Assembly (NCBI RefSeq): GCF_000967865.1 | Contig: NZ_JXRU01000022.1 | Coordinates: 1 to 57,368 of the forward strand | Direction of reading: 5' to 3' | DNA from: Microbacterium sp. SA39 | GTDB lineage: Bacteria > Actinomycetota > Actinomycetes > Actinomycetales > Microbacteriaceae | DNA: 57,368 nt | In this document: positions 1-7,751 of the stretch, one piece after another | Numbering within the stretch: position 1 is the stretch's first letter | Layout: each line of letters begins with the position of its first letter | Notes under the pieces: generated by a model | What the model was told of the DNA's origin: nothing | What the model saw: the letters and a program-made list of their open reading frames with translations, nothing else | Database searches by the model: none | Made by a program: the position numbers and the translations under genes

Positions 1-132
1 AGCGTGGGACATGAAGGCCTCCTGAGTGCGGAAAGTGGTTCCTAGACAGCTCCACTCTCGCAACAGGAGGCCTTCACCTATCCGCAAATCACACGCGATT
101 CACGCAACAACGTCCCTGGACATCACAACTAG
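1..132 (+). mobile_element. IS481-type insertion sequence remnant with the interior deleted
   Basis: A 13-bp perfect inverted repeat (12-24 and 64-76) encloses 39 bases and ends in AGGAGG. The same arrangement precedes the IS481 transposase at the right end of the window. Within 60 bases the sequence reads N-N-V-P-G-H-H-N followed by TAG at 130-132, which resembles the usual C-terminus of IS481-family transposases (compare NNLPGHHT at about 43.7 kb). The left leader and the last codons of the transposase are therefore almost joined, as expected for an internally deleted copy. The true outer ends cannot be fixed because the window starts here. Confidence 0.5.
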
Positions 133-262
133 CCCTCCACAGGATGAGGTGAAGTTCGCGTTCTCCACCTTCACTGAGCCGGAATTGCCCAGTTCAGCGA
201 GAATATTGGTTGCGAGGCATAGCCTGCTGGCAGTTCCGCTCATTGCGCCGCAGAATAGGAGC

Positions 263-637
263 ATGTACGTGTCCGCAGAGATCATCGCGATCGTCGTCAG
301 CGCCGCCGGCGTGGTGGTGACGCTCGGCGCGAGCATGTTCGCCGGGTTTGCCTGGATCCTGCGTCGGATCGACGATCGGGGCGATGCCGTCGAAGGCAAG
401 CTGGGAGTCCGGATCGACGCCGTCGAAGAAAAGCTCGGAGCCCGGATCGACGCCGTCGAGGACAAACTCAGCGCCCGGATCGACGCGCTCGACATAAGGC
501 TCAGCGCTCGCATCGATGGGGTCGAAGAGAAGCTCGGCGCCCGCATCGATGCGCTCACCGGCGAGGTCACCGGAGTGAAGATCGCGGTCGCGAGACTCGA
601 GGGGCCGCCACGACACCTGGTCACCGCGAGTCGCTGA
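263..637 (+). CDS. Small membrane-anchored coiled-coil protein with 11-residue repeats
   Basis: The 124-residue product has one N-terminal membrane segment (about residues 5-30, rich in I, V, A and G). After it come near-identical 11-residue units of the form ARIDAVEEKLG, about five copies, then a short helical tail. Eleven-residue periodicity is typical of right-handed coiled coils, so I infer a membrane-tethered rod that probably oligomerises. No enzymatic motif is visible and I do not recognise a named family. ATG at 263 is used, but AGGAG at 257-261 is only one base away from it and seven bases from an in-frame GTG at 269, which may be the real start. The reading frame extends further upstream into the IS remnant; that part does not look like protein. 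Confidence 0.6.
   Translation: MYVSAEIIAIVVSAAGVVVTLGASMFAGFAWILRRIDDRGDAVEGKLGVRIDAVEEKLGARIDAVEDKLSARIDALDIRLSARIDGVEEKLGARIDALTGEVTGVKIAVARLEGPPRHLVTASR
410..574 (+). repeat. 33-bp in-frame tandem repeat
   Basis: Units begin at 410, 443, 476, 509 and 542 with CGGATCGAC or CGCATCGAT, so the period is exactly 33 bases (11 codons). Four units are complete and a fifth is partial; a diverged unit lies just upstream from about 365. The array encodes the coiled-coil repeat of the gene at 263-637. Confidence 0.85.
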
Positions 638-650
638 CTCTGGCGAGCAG

Positions 651-1553
651 CTACCGCAGCACGAGGGCGGCGGCGCCGATCAACGGCCCCTCGTCGCCCA
701 GCCCCGAGCGGACCACGCGCGTCTGCCGCGAGTACTCGTGGGCGGCGCTGGCGGTGAGCGCCTGTTGCACGAGGTCGATGTAGTCGGGCGAGACGCGCGA
801 GAAGCCGCCGCCGATCGCGACGGTGTCGAGGTCGACGAGAGTCGCGGCATCCGCCAGCGCCTCGCCGACGGCCTTCGCTGAGCGCTCGATCGCGGCGCGT
901 GCGACGGCCACTCCCGCAGCGGCATCCCGCGCCAGATCCTCGCCGGTCGCTCCGGACCAGCCCTGCTGCTGCGCCCAGGCGGCGCTCGCGGGTCCGGAGG
1001 CGATCTCCTCGAGGGTCAGGCCGCCCTCGCGGCGCACCTGTCCGAGGTGGCCGGCATTGCCGGTTGCCCCGGGGATGTAGGCGCCGTTCACGACGAAGCC
1101 GCCGCCGACACCCGTCGACACGACGATCGAAAGCGACGAACGAGCATCCTTCGTGGCACCGAGCCAGGACTCGGCCAGTGCCAGTGCGCCGCCGTCGTGG
1201 CCGAAGACCGTGGGCAGGCCGCGGCCGAGGATCCCGGAGGCGGTCGTACGCACCGCATCCGCGAGACCGTACCCGCGGGCCGCAGGCATGTTCACGGGGA
1301 GGATCTGGCCGGCGTTCCGGTCGATCGGCCCGGCGCTGCCGATGCCGACGCCGACGAGCTCGGCATCGTCGGGGAGACGGGAGAGCGCGTGGGCGATCAC
1401 TGTCGCGATCGCTTCGTCGAGCGACGCGGGAGTGGCATCCCGGCCCGTCGCCCGACGGCTGCGGCTCCCCGCCACCAGCGCGCCGTCTTCACCGACGAGC
1501 GCGGCTTCCATCTTCGTGCCGCCCACATCGACGGCCAGCGCGTAGCGAGTCAC
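651..1553 (-). CDS. ROK-family protein (sugar kinase-like)
   Basis: The 300-residue product opens with the phosphate-binding motif DVGGTK (residues 9-14) and carries a second glycine-rich ATP-site motif, STGVGGGF, typical of ROK sugar kinases. The catalytic-type Asp is present in GHDGGALALAE. The zinc motif CxCGxxGCxE that usually follows the GHLG stretch is missing: the region reads GHLGQVRREGGL with no cysteines. The start is GTG at 1553, which overlaps the pyrE stop in GTGA, so the two genes are translationally coupled. Known ROK kinases phosphorylate glucose or N-acetylated amino sugars. The substrate here cannot be read, and the missing zinc site makes a standard glucokinase less certain. 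Confidence 0.8.
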   Translation of the reverse strand: MTRYALAVDVGGTKMEAALVGEDGALVAGSRSRRATGRDATPASLDEAIATVIAHALSRLPDDAELVGVGIGSAGPIDRNAGQILPVNMPAARGYGLADAVRTTASGILGRGLPTVFGHDGGALALAESWLGATKDARSSLSIVVSTGVGGGFVVNGAYIPGATGNAGHLGQVRREGGLTLEEIASGPASAAWAQQQGWSGATGEDLARDAAAGVAVARAAIERSAKAVGEALADAATLVDLDTVAIGGGFSRVSPDYIDLVQQALTASAAHEYSRQTRVVRSGLGDEGPLIGAAALVLR

Positions 1554-2110
1554 TGCGGGTCGAGTCCGAGGTCGTCGAGGTTGAAGGCGGCGCGCCACTC
1601 GAGACCCTCGGCTTCGATCGCGGCCTGCGCGCCGGTCTTGCGGTCGACGATCACGGCCACGGCGACGATCTCGGCGCCCTCCTTGCGGAGAGCTGCGACG
1701 GCCTTGAGCGCGGACTGACCGGTGGTGGAGGTGTCCTCGAGCACGACGACGCGCTTGCCCTTGACGTCGGCGCCCTCGATCTGGCGGCCGCGGCCGTGGT
1801 CCTTCGGCTCCTTGCGCACGACGAACGCATCGAGCGGGCGCTCGGCGGCAACGGACGCGTGCAGCACCGAGTTCGCGATCGGGTCGGCGCCGAGGGTCAG
1901 CCCGCCGACCGCCACGACATCGAGGTCGCCGATGAGGTCGAGCATGATGCGCCCGATGGCGGGGGCCGCACGATGGTCGAGGGTGAGCTTGCGCATGTCG
2001 ACGTAGTACGTCGCCTTCTTGCCGCTCGAGAGGGTGAAGTCGCCGTGGAACACCGCCTCTTCCTTGATCAGGTCGAGGAGGGTCTGGCGGTCGGCGTCGA
2101 GTGCGGTCAC
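1550..2110 (-). CDS. pyrE: Orotate phosphoribosyltransferase
   Basis: This enzyme joins orotate to PRPP to make OMP in pyrimidine synthesis. The 186-residue product has the family length. The PRPP-binding signature VVVLEDTSTTGQSAL lies at residues 121-135, and FTLSSGKKATYYVDMR near residues 25-40 matches the orotate-side loop. GTG at 2110 is chosen because homology begins there; the frame stays open further upstream with no protein-like sequence. No strong Shine-Dalgarno is visible. The gene is coupled to the ROK gene downstream by a 4-base overlap. No other pyr gene is present. Confidence 0.9.
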   Translation of the reverse strand: MTALDADRQTLLDLIKEEAVFHGDFTLSSGKKATYYVDMRKLTLDHRAAPAIGRIMLDLIGDLDVVAVGGLTLGADPIANSVLHASVAAERPLDAFVVRKEPKDHGRGRQIEGADVKGKRVVVLEDTSTTGQSALKAVAALRKEGAEIVAVAVIVDRKTGAQAAIEAEGLEWRAAFNLDDLGLDPQ

Positions 2111-2168
2111 GGCATCCAGTGTAGGAGGTGACTTCTCGATCTTCCGCGGCGTGGCAGGCCGAAGAGGG

Positions 2169-3392
2169 CTAGGCCATCTTCTTCTTACGGCGCTTCTGCA
2201 CCTCCGGCACTGAGAGGGTCGGCACCGCACGCAGTATGAACCGGTCGAAATCGGGAACTGTGAACGCGGCGTACCCATGCTCCGGCGTGTACAGCAGCCC
2301 CATGTCTATGAGCTCAGCACGCGTCGGACCGAGCTGCGTCGACTCCCGCCCCATGATTCTGGCTACATCCGACGCTTTCTGCGCTTCGGGGCCCAGTTCC
2401 GCCATCGCCCGCATATACGCGGTCTGCAGTGGGGTGGACCGGTCGAGCCGCACACGGAAGAACGAGCTGTCCAGCTTGGCTTCGTATCCCTCTTTCGCCA
2501 TTTCCACATCGACCCGTGTGATCGGCGAGCTCTCCGCGATCTCCCAGACCTCGTAGCCGAGCTCCTGAAGAAAATAGGGGTAGCCCCTCGTGATCTCGAC
2601 AGCGCGATCCAGGGCGTCAGCCTCGTACGAGACTCCTTCGCCTGCTGCCGGCTCCGCCAAAGCATCTCGCGCATCCGCGTCGTCGAGAGAGACGATCTTC
2701 GGAAACTGGAAGAGTCGCTCCGCGTACGACTTGGCGTCGCCGGCCAGTTCGGCGATCTGCGGGAGCCCGGCACCGACGAACGTGACGGGCAGTTTGCGCT
2801 GCACTGTCTTGTGCACGGCCTGGATCAGCGCTTCCAACTGTCGAGTGCTGAGGAACTGCACTTCGTCGATGAGAATCGCCACCCCGCGCTCCCGTTCTTT
2901 GGCGATCTCGCCTATAGCAAGGAGGACGTCCGTGAGGTCGAGCCCCAGGTCGCCGTGATCGGCGTATCCCTCTTCCGGTTCGACATCCCATGCGAGAGAC
3001 CACGTCCCTTGTCGATCCACCGAAAGCGCGAACGAGGTCACCACCGCCGCGGCTCGCCGTGCGCGCTCGGTCCATTTCACGCGGGGAGAGAGGCGCAGCA
3101 GCGCTGCTTTCAGCAAGGAGGCCATTGTCTGCCGGAATCGCGTGTCATCGTGTTTGCTTGCTTCGAGCTCGAGCACCTCCCATCGCTCCGAACGAGCGAT
3201 GTCTCCGAACTCGTTCAGCAGAACCGTCTTGCCGACACCACGCAGCCCAGTGATGATCATGGACTGATGCGTCCGTCCGCGGGCCAGCCGCCGCAGAAGC
3301 GCGGTGAACGCCTTCGTCTGCTCCTCTCGTCCGACGATGATGTCGGGCGAGGCGCCGGCGTTCGGCGTATAGGGGTTGTGAACACTGTCCAT
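2169..3392 (-). CDS. Orphan AAA+ P-loop ATPase (archaeal-ATPase/ORC-like type)
   Basis: The 407-residue product has Walker A GLRGVGKT at residues 49-56 and Walker B VAILIDE at 171-177, preceded by the IVGREEQ motif that introduces many ORC/Cdc6- and STAND-like ATPases. After a lid region, the C-terminal part (about 310-390) looks like a winged helix. It ends in a basic tail, KRRKKK. Such proteins load or remodel nucleic-acid or protein complexes, but no partner is encoded next to it. The gene stands alone, has its own AT-richer upstream region with an inverted repeat, and looks slightly less GC-rich than its neighbours. That hints at acquisition by transfer, possibly a defence or plasmid-derived module. 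The function is not determinable from the sequence. Confidence 0.75.
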   Translation of the reverse strand: MDSVHNPYTPNAGASPDIIVGREEQTKAFTALLRRLARGRTHQSMIITGLRGVGKTVLLNEFGDIARSERWEVLELEASKHDDTRFRQTMASLLKAALLRLSPRVKWTERARRAAAVVTSFALSVDRQGTWSLAWDVEPEEGYADHGDLGLDLTDVLLAIGEIAKERERGVAILIDEVQFLSTRQLEALIQAVHKTVQRKLPVTFVGAGLPQIAELAGDAKSYAERLFQFPKIVSLDDADARDALAEPAAGEGVSYEADALDRAVEITRGYPYFLQELGYEVWEIAESSPITRVDVEMAKEGYEAKLDSSFFRVRLDRSTPLQTAYMRAMAELGPEAQKASDVARIMGRESTQLGPTRAELIDMGLLYTPEHGYAAFTVPDFDRFILRAVPTLSVPEVQKRRKKKMA

Positions 3393-3420
3393 GGCTTCCC
3401 TTCTTTAGAACGATTATTCC

Positions 3421-3453
3421 GCTTTATTCGTTCCTTGTAAAGCGAGATAAAGC
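3421..3453. promoter_or_regulatory. AT-rich inverted repeat in the divergent AAA+ ATPase/xthA region
   Basis: GCTTTAT (3421-3427) is mirrored by ATAAAGC (3447-3453), with a further GTAAAGC half-copy between them. The stretch lies directly upstream of the ATPase gene, in one of the most AT-rich segments of the window. It may be an operator or promoter for the ATPase; no protein can be named. Confidence 0.4.
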
Positions 3454-3499
3454 TCAAAACGCGAACGCTGATGTCCGGCGTCCCAACTAGGCTGGTCGC

Positions 3500-4345
3500 A
3501 TGCGCTTGGCCACCTGGAACGTCAACTCCATCCGCACCCGCGTCACCCGCACGGTCGAATTCGCCGTGCGCGAAGACCTCGACGTGCTGGCGATGCAAGA
3601 GGTCAAGTGCAAGCCCGAGCAGTTCCCCTACGGTCCGTTCGAAGAGGCCGGGTACCACGTCGAGGTGCACGGCCTGAATCAGTGGAACGGCGTCGCGATC
3701 GCGAGCCGCCTGCCGATCACCGACGTGCGCACGGCGTTCGACGGGATGCCGGGCTTCGCGAAGGGGCATGAAGGACCGGATGCTCCGCTCGAGGCCCGTG
3801 CGCTCGGCGCGATGGTCGAGGGCGTCCGGGTGTGGAGCCTGTATGTGCCGAACGGCCGCTCGCTCGACGATCCGCACCTCGCGTACAAGCTGCACTGGCT
3901 CGAAGAGCTGAAGAAGTCGACGGCGGCCGAGCTGGCGGCGAACCCCGAGCTTCCGCTCGCCCTGGTCGGCGACTTCAACATCATCCCGTTCGATCACGAC
4001 AACGGTGACCCCGACATCGTGGTCGGCCGGTCCACGCACGTGTCCCCCACCGAGCGCGCCGCCTTCTTCGCGCTCGAAGACGCCGGAGTGACCGACGTCG
4101 TGCGCCCGCTCCTGCCCGAGGGCTACACCTACTGGGACTACCAGCGGCTGAAGTTCCCGCGCAATGAGGGCATCCGCATCGACTTCGTGCTCGGTTCGCG
4201 CACCTTCGCGGATGCCGTCACCGGCGCCTCGATCCATCGCAATGAGCGCAAGGGCGAGCAGCCCAGCGACCACGTGCCCGTGGTCGTCGACGTCAACCTC
4301 GGCGCCGCCGACGAAGACGACGACCTGCCGATGATCTTCTCCTGA
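3500..4345 (+). CDS. xthA: Exodeoxyribonuclease III / AP endonuclease
   Basis: The 281-residue product is a class II AP endonuclease of the exonuclease III family, which cuts at abasic sites and removes 3' blocking groups in base excision repair. The metal-binding Glu is E34 in AMQEVK. The LYVPNGR motif, the catalytic GDFNI motif (D158, N160), a WDYQR stretch and the C-terminal SDHVPV motif all occur in canonical order. ATG at 3500 puts the first beta strand (RLATWNVNSIR) at residue 2, as usual. The gene is followed by a REP element and a HAD phosphatase gene in the same direction. Confidence 0.93.
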   Translation: MRLATWNVNSIRTRVTRTVEFAVREDLDVLAMQEVKCKPEQFPYGPFEEAGYHVEVHGLNQWNGVAIASRLPITDVRTAFDGMPGFAKGHEGPDAPLEARALGAMVEGVRVWSLYVPNGRSLDDPHLAYKLHWLEELKKSTAAELAANPELPLALVGDFNIIPFDHDNGDPDIVVGRSTHVSPTERAAFFALEDAGVTDVVRPLLPEGYTYWDYQRLKFPRNEGIRIDFVLGSRTFADAVTGASIHRNERKGEQPSDHVPVVVDVNLGAADEDDDLPMIFS

Positions 4346-4354
4346 CGCTCACCC

Positions 4355-4388
4355 CGGTCGTTGAGCGAGCGAAGCGAGACGAAACGCC
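4355..4388 (+). repeat. REP-like element (TTGAGCGAGCGAAGCGAGAC type)
   Basis: The word GGTCGTTGAGCGAGCGAAG and its continuation fill the gap between xthA and the HAD gene. Related words occur at 13517-13542 and, in the opposite orientation as CCCTTCGACAAGCTCAGGG, at 14436-14454. Such dispersed repeats are common in Microbacteriaceae genomes. This copy ends only 8 bases before the HAD start codon. Confidence 0.6.
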
Positions 4389-4396
4389 ATGACAAA

Positions 4397-5200
4397 ATGC
4401 GCCTGATCGCCACCGATCTCGACGGCACGCTGCTCGACTCGTCGTCCCAGGTCTCTGCGCGCATACGTGCCGCGCTCGACGCGGCTCGTCAGCGCGGCAT
4501 CCATGTCGTACCGGTGACCGCCCGTCAGCCGATCGGCCTGCGCGTGATCGCAGCAGATGCGGCGTTCGACGGCTGGGCACTGTGCAGCAACGGTGCCTAC
4601 GCCGTACACCTGACCGACGGGCGGATGCTGTTCGCCGAAGAGCTGCCGCCCGAGACGATCCGCACGCTCGCCGAGGCTCTTGCCGCCAGCATCCCTGGGT
4701 TGCTGTTCGCGAGCGTGCGGGATGCCGGCGAGACGTTCGTGGCGCAGCGCGGCTACGCGGAGATCGCTGACCTCTCCGACCATAAGCGCGACCCGAAGAC
4801 GATGGGCGGCGTGCCGCTGGAGCAGGTGCTCTCCGCTCCCAGTGTGAAGTTCGTGATCCGGCACCCGGAGCTCGCCCCTGCCGCGCTCTTCGACACCCTG
4901 GGCTCACTCGGGCTCACCGGTTTCGAGGCGACCTTGTCGGGCGCACCGTTCGTCGAGGTCATGGCCGAGGGCGTCACGAAGGCGACCGGCCTCGCGCGGC
5001 TGTGCGCGCACCTCGAGATCGAGCGCGCCGACGTCGTCGCGTTCGGCGACGCACTCAACGACGTCGAGATGCTCCGCTGGGCAGGTCACGGCGTCGCGAT
5101 GGACGGCGCGGCGGACGTCGTGCAGGATGCCGCCGACGAGACGACCGCGTCGAACGACGACGACGGGGTCGCGCGGGTGATCGAGCGGATGCTCCGCTGA
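4397..5200 (+). CDS. HAD-superfamily phosphatase, Cof type
   Basis: The 267-residue product has the HAD nucleophile motif DLDGT (D7 nucleophile, D9 acid/base) and the C-terminal motif IV FGDALNDVEML, with a large type IIB cap between them as in the Cof/YbiV group. These enzymes dephosphorylate sugar phosphates, pyridoxal phosphate or nucleotides; the substrate is not visible. ATG at 4397 is chosen because it places the nucleophile strand at residues 2-7. No Shine-Dalgarno precedes it, and an earlier TTG at 4361 lies inside the REP element, so translation may be weak or leaderless. Confidence 0.88.
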   Translation: MRLIATDLDGTLLDSSSQVSARIRAALDAARQRGIHVVPVTARQPIGLRVIAADAAFDGWALCSNGAYAVHLTDGRMLFAEELPPETIRTLAEALAASIPGLLFASVRDAGETFVAQRGYAEIADLSDHKRDPKTMGGVPLEQVLSAPSVKFVIRHPELAPAALFDTLGSLGLTGFEATLSGAPFVEVMAEGVTKATGLARLCAHLEIERADVVAFGDALNDVEMLRWAGHGVAMDGAADVVQDAADETTASNDDDGVARVIERMLR

Positions 5201-5236
5201 CCCCCGCGCGACCCCGTCGCGCCTTGTTTGCCGTGC

Positions 5237-6964
5237 TCAGCTCATGACGCGACGCCGACGCACGAGAGTCAGCCCGGCGAGCAGCAGAACAAGAGCGGCC
5301 ATCGCGGCAGCGACCGGCGCATCCGACCCGGTGTTCGCGAGCGCACCTCCCGTGCCGCCCGCTCCGAGCGAACCCGACCCGGCGCCGCCTACATCGCCCG
5401 CCGCCGTCACCTGCAGCGCGACTGTCGCGACGACCGTCGTCCCGGAGAGGGCGACGAGGGTGTGCGCGCCGGCCGGCACGCGTGCCGGAATACGGAACGA
5501 GCCCTTCAGCACGCCGCTCGCATCAGCCGTCAGCGTGCCGAGCGCGATGGGGTCGGAGCGGAGCTCGAAGGCGTACCGCTCGCCCGGGCTGAAACCGGTA
5601 CCCGAGACGGCGATGTCGTTGCCGGCCTCCACCGAGCCGGAGGCAAGCGTGATCGCGGCTTCTGGTTCGGGGTCGGGGTCCGGTTCGGCGTCGACGGTGA
5701 GCGCGAAGTCGATCCCCGGAACGTCGTCACCGGGTGACAGCGGGATCGACGTCGCCTCCTCCGCTGTCGCGCCACCCTTGTAGAACTGGGTCACCGGGGG
5801 CGTACCGTCCGCGAACGTGGCGGTGGCCTGCAGGATGTACGACCCCTTGGGCAGCACGAAGGAGTATGCGCCGGTGTTGGCCGTGATGTTGTCGACCTGA
5901 ACGCCGTCGCTCCAGGCTTCCACGACGACCGTGCGCTCCTTGTCCGAGTCGACGGTCACGGTGCCGGAGATCTGCGAAGATCTGTCGAGCGCCGCGCTGA
6001 TGCCTGACGCTTCTTCACCGGCAGCGACCGTCAGGAGCGTCGCGTTGTCCCAAAGTCCTGCATCCTTCCAGTATTCGAGGATCAGGCCAGGCGTGAAGGT
6101 GCGGAAGAGAACCCGGTACGTCCCCGGGGGCACTGCCGTGCGGTAGCTCCCGTCGCTTTGCGTGTGGATGAAGTCCGAGTCGAACTGGACATCGACACCG
6201 TCAAGGTTCACGAAGCCGTCCACTGGAGTGCCGTCATCGCTTCGGGTGATGGTTCCGCTGACGTAAGCCGGCTCGGAGAGCGACGCATCGATCCCTTCGA
6301 GAGCCTGCTGTTCGGTGAGCGTGACGGGTGTCGCCGCACCGAAAGAGTATGCGTCGTTCCAGAATTCCGAGAGGAGGTCCGGGGCATCGGTGCCGAAACG
6401 GATCCGGTAGGTGCCCGCAGGAAGGCCACCGAGCGAGTAGTCGCCGGCGGCGTCGGTCTGAGTCGCGCCGACGATCTCGTTGCGCTCATCGAGCGCCTGC
6501 ACCCCGACGTTCTCGAGAGGCGCTCCGTCGTCCTCGCGCGTCACGGTGCCCGTGATGGACGCGCCCGCAGCGAGCGCTGCGTCAACTCCGGAGACAGCCG
6601 TCGCGCCGACGACCACCGCGGTCGCCGCTGCGTAGTCGAAGGTGTTCTCCCAGTACTCGCGCTTCAGGTCGGACCCCTCGGGGATGAAGGTCACGATGTA
6701 AGAGTCTGCAGCGAGGCTGCCGAGAGTGTATGCACCGTTGTCGTCGGTGACGGCCGTGGCCCACGCTCCGCCCGCACCGCTCGCTGTCACCGTGACCCCG
6801 GCCACGGCAGAGCCGTCATCGTCACGAGTCACCGCGCCGGAGATCGAGCCAGGATCGGCCGCAAGCGTGTCATCCGCCGAGGCGGCCGTCGCGCCGCCCA
6901 GGGCGAGCGCGAACGCCACCGCACCACCGAGCACAGCCCGCATCATTCCGCGTCGTCGCGTCAC
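5237..6964 (-). CDS. Sortase-anchored surface protein with carboxypeptidase-regulatory-like repeats
   Basis: The 575-residue product starts with a basic stretch and a signal peptide (about residues 7-33, ending near ASADD). It then has about four repeats beginning SGTVTRDDDG or similar, each followed by GxYxxxxLPAGTYxxxF. This is the carboxypeptidase regulatory-like (prealbumin/SdrB-like) fold. An Ig-like stretch follows, then a glycine-rich linker. The C-terminus has LANTG, a hydrophobic helix and RRRR, which is a sorting signal. LAxTG is the form read by class E sortases of high-GC Gram-positives. GTG at 6964 is chosen because GAGGGG lies 7 bases upstream and the signal peptide follows directly. 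No sortase gene is nearby. The role is probably adhesive or structural at the cell wall. Confidence 0.85.
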   Translation of the reverse strand: MTRRRGMMRAVLGGAVAFALALGGATAASADDTLAADPGSISGAVTRDDDGSAVAGVTVTASGAGGAWATAVTDDNGAYTLGSLAADSYIVTFIPEGSDLKREYWENTFDYAAATAVVVGATAVSGVDAALAAGASITGTVTREDDGAPLENVGVQALDERNEIVGATQTDAAGDYSLGGLPAGTYRIRFGTDAPDLLSEFWNDAYSFGAATPVTLTEQQALEGIDASLSEPAYVSGTITRSDDGTPVDGFVNLDGVDVQFDSDFIHTQSDGSYRTAVPPGTYRVLFRTFTPGLILEYWKDAGLWDNATLLTVAAGEEASGISAALDRSSQISGTVTVDSDKERTVVVEAWSDGVQVDNITANTGAYSFVLPKGSYILQATATFADGTPPVTQFYKGGATAEEATSIPLSPGDDVPGIDFALTVDAEPDPDPEPEAAITLASGSVEAGNDIAVSGTGFSPGERYAFELRSDPIALGTLTADASGVLKGSFRIPARVPAGAHTLVALSGTTVVATVALQVTAAGDVGGAGSGSLGAGGTGGALANTGSDAPVAAAMAALVLLLAGLTLVRRRRVMS

Positions 6965-7115
6965 CGTTCCACCCCTCGATGGAGGTCGTGCGCGCAACGA
7001 TCGCGTTGTCCCGCTCGGCCTCGAACTCCTGCCGATAATGCGGCAACGAATCGAATCTAGGGGAACGACAGGCATCAAGGGAAGTGCGCTCCGCTATATC
7101 GGTGAAGGCCGACCG

Positions 7116-7751
7116 TTAGTCGAAAGTCCCGACCTCCGGCGTCCGATCCGTCCGTCCGTATCGGAGAAGGGTCACGCCGCCATCATCGCTCTTCGCCGGC
7201 TCGAGCAGCGTGAGCACCGAGGGCAGTGCGCCGTCGTCGAACACCTTCTTGCCCGCGCCGAGCAGAATCGGATACACCCAGAGGTTCAGCTCGTCGAACA
7301 GCCCCTCCGCGAGCAGCGTGTGCACGAAGTCGACGCTGCCGATCACGTGCACCTCGCGGTGGTTCGCGCGCAGGGCAGCGATCTCCGACGCGAGGTCATC
7401 GCCGACTCGCGAAGACCCCTCCCAGTCGAGCGCGATGTCGGCATCCCGCGTCGCGACGTACTTCGGCACGCGATTGAAGAGCGTGCCGATCTCGCCGGAC
7501 TCCCCCTCGGTGTGATGCGGCCAGTACGAGGCGAAGATGTCGTAGGTGCGGCGACCGAGCAGCAGCGCATCCAGGCCGCGCATGCCCTTCTCGATCTCGG
7601 GACTGACGCCCGAGGACGGGTGCCCCGCCTGCCACCCGCTGAAGCGGAAGCCGCCCGACGTGTCTTCGTCGGTGCCCCCCGGGCCTTGGGCGACACCATC
7701 CAGCGTCATGAAGAGGTCGATCAGGATGCGACCCGTTGCTTCAGTGCTCAC
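7116..7751 (-). CDS. Dihydrofolate reductase-like (RibD C-terminal domain) protein
   Basis: The 211-residue product begins with the LIDLFMTLDG strand-turn seen in the RibD C-terminal/DHFR-like family. It has the LLLGRRTYD motif for NADPH and the HVIGSVDFVHTLLAEGLFDEL motif. Such stand-alone proteins are NADPH-dependent reductases of unknown substrate and are common in actinomycetes. It is the last gene of a three-gene operon (VOC, HxlR, this gene), with a 4-base overlap with the HxlR gene. I infer a reductase controlled by the HxlR protein, perhaps for a reactive or xenobiotic compound. Confidence 0.85.
   Translation of the reverse strand: MSTEATGRILIDLFMTLDGVAQGPGGTDEDTSGGFRFSGWQAGHPSSGVSPEIEKGMRGLDALLLGRRTYDIFASYWPHHTEGESGEIGTLFNRVPKYVATRDADIALDWEGSSRVGDDLASEIAALRANHREVHVIGSVDFVHTLLAEGLFDELNLWVYPILLGAGKKVFDDGALPSVLTLLEPAKSDDGGVTLLRYGRTDRTPEVGTFD

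Noticed and set aside
100..624. Open minus-strand frames opposite the coiled-coil gene
   Set aside because: They mirror the 33-bp repeat of the plus-strand gene and give low-complexity Ser/Arg protein.
899..2131. 410-codon plus-strand frame opposite the ROK and pyrE genes
   Set aside because: It is an Arg-rich shadow of high-GC coding DNA; the minus strand carries clear ROK and PRPP motifs.
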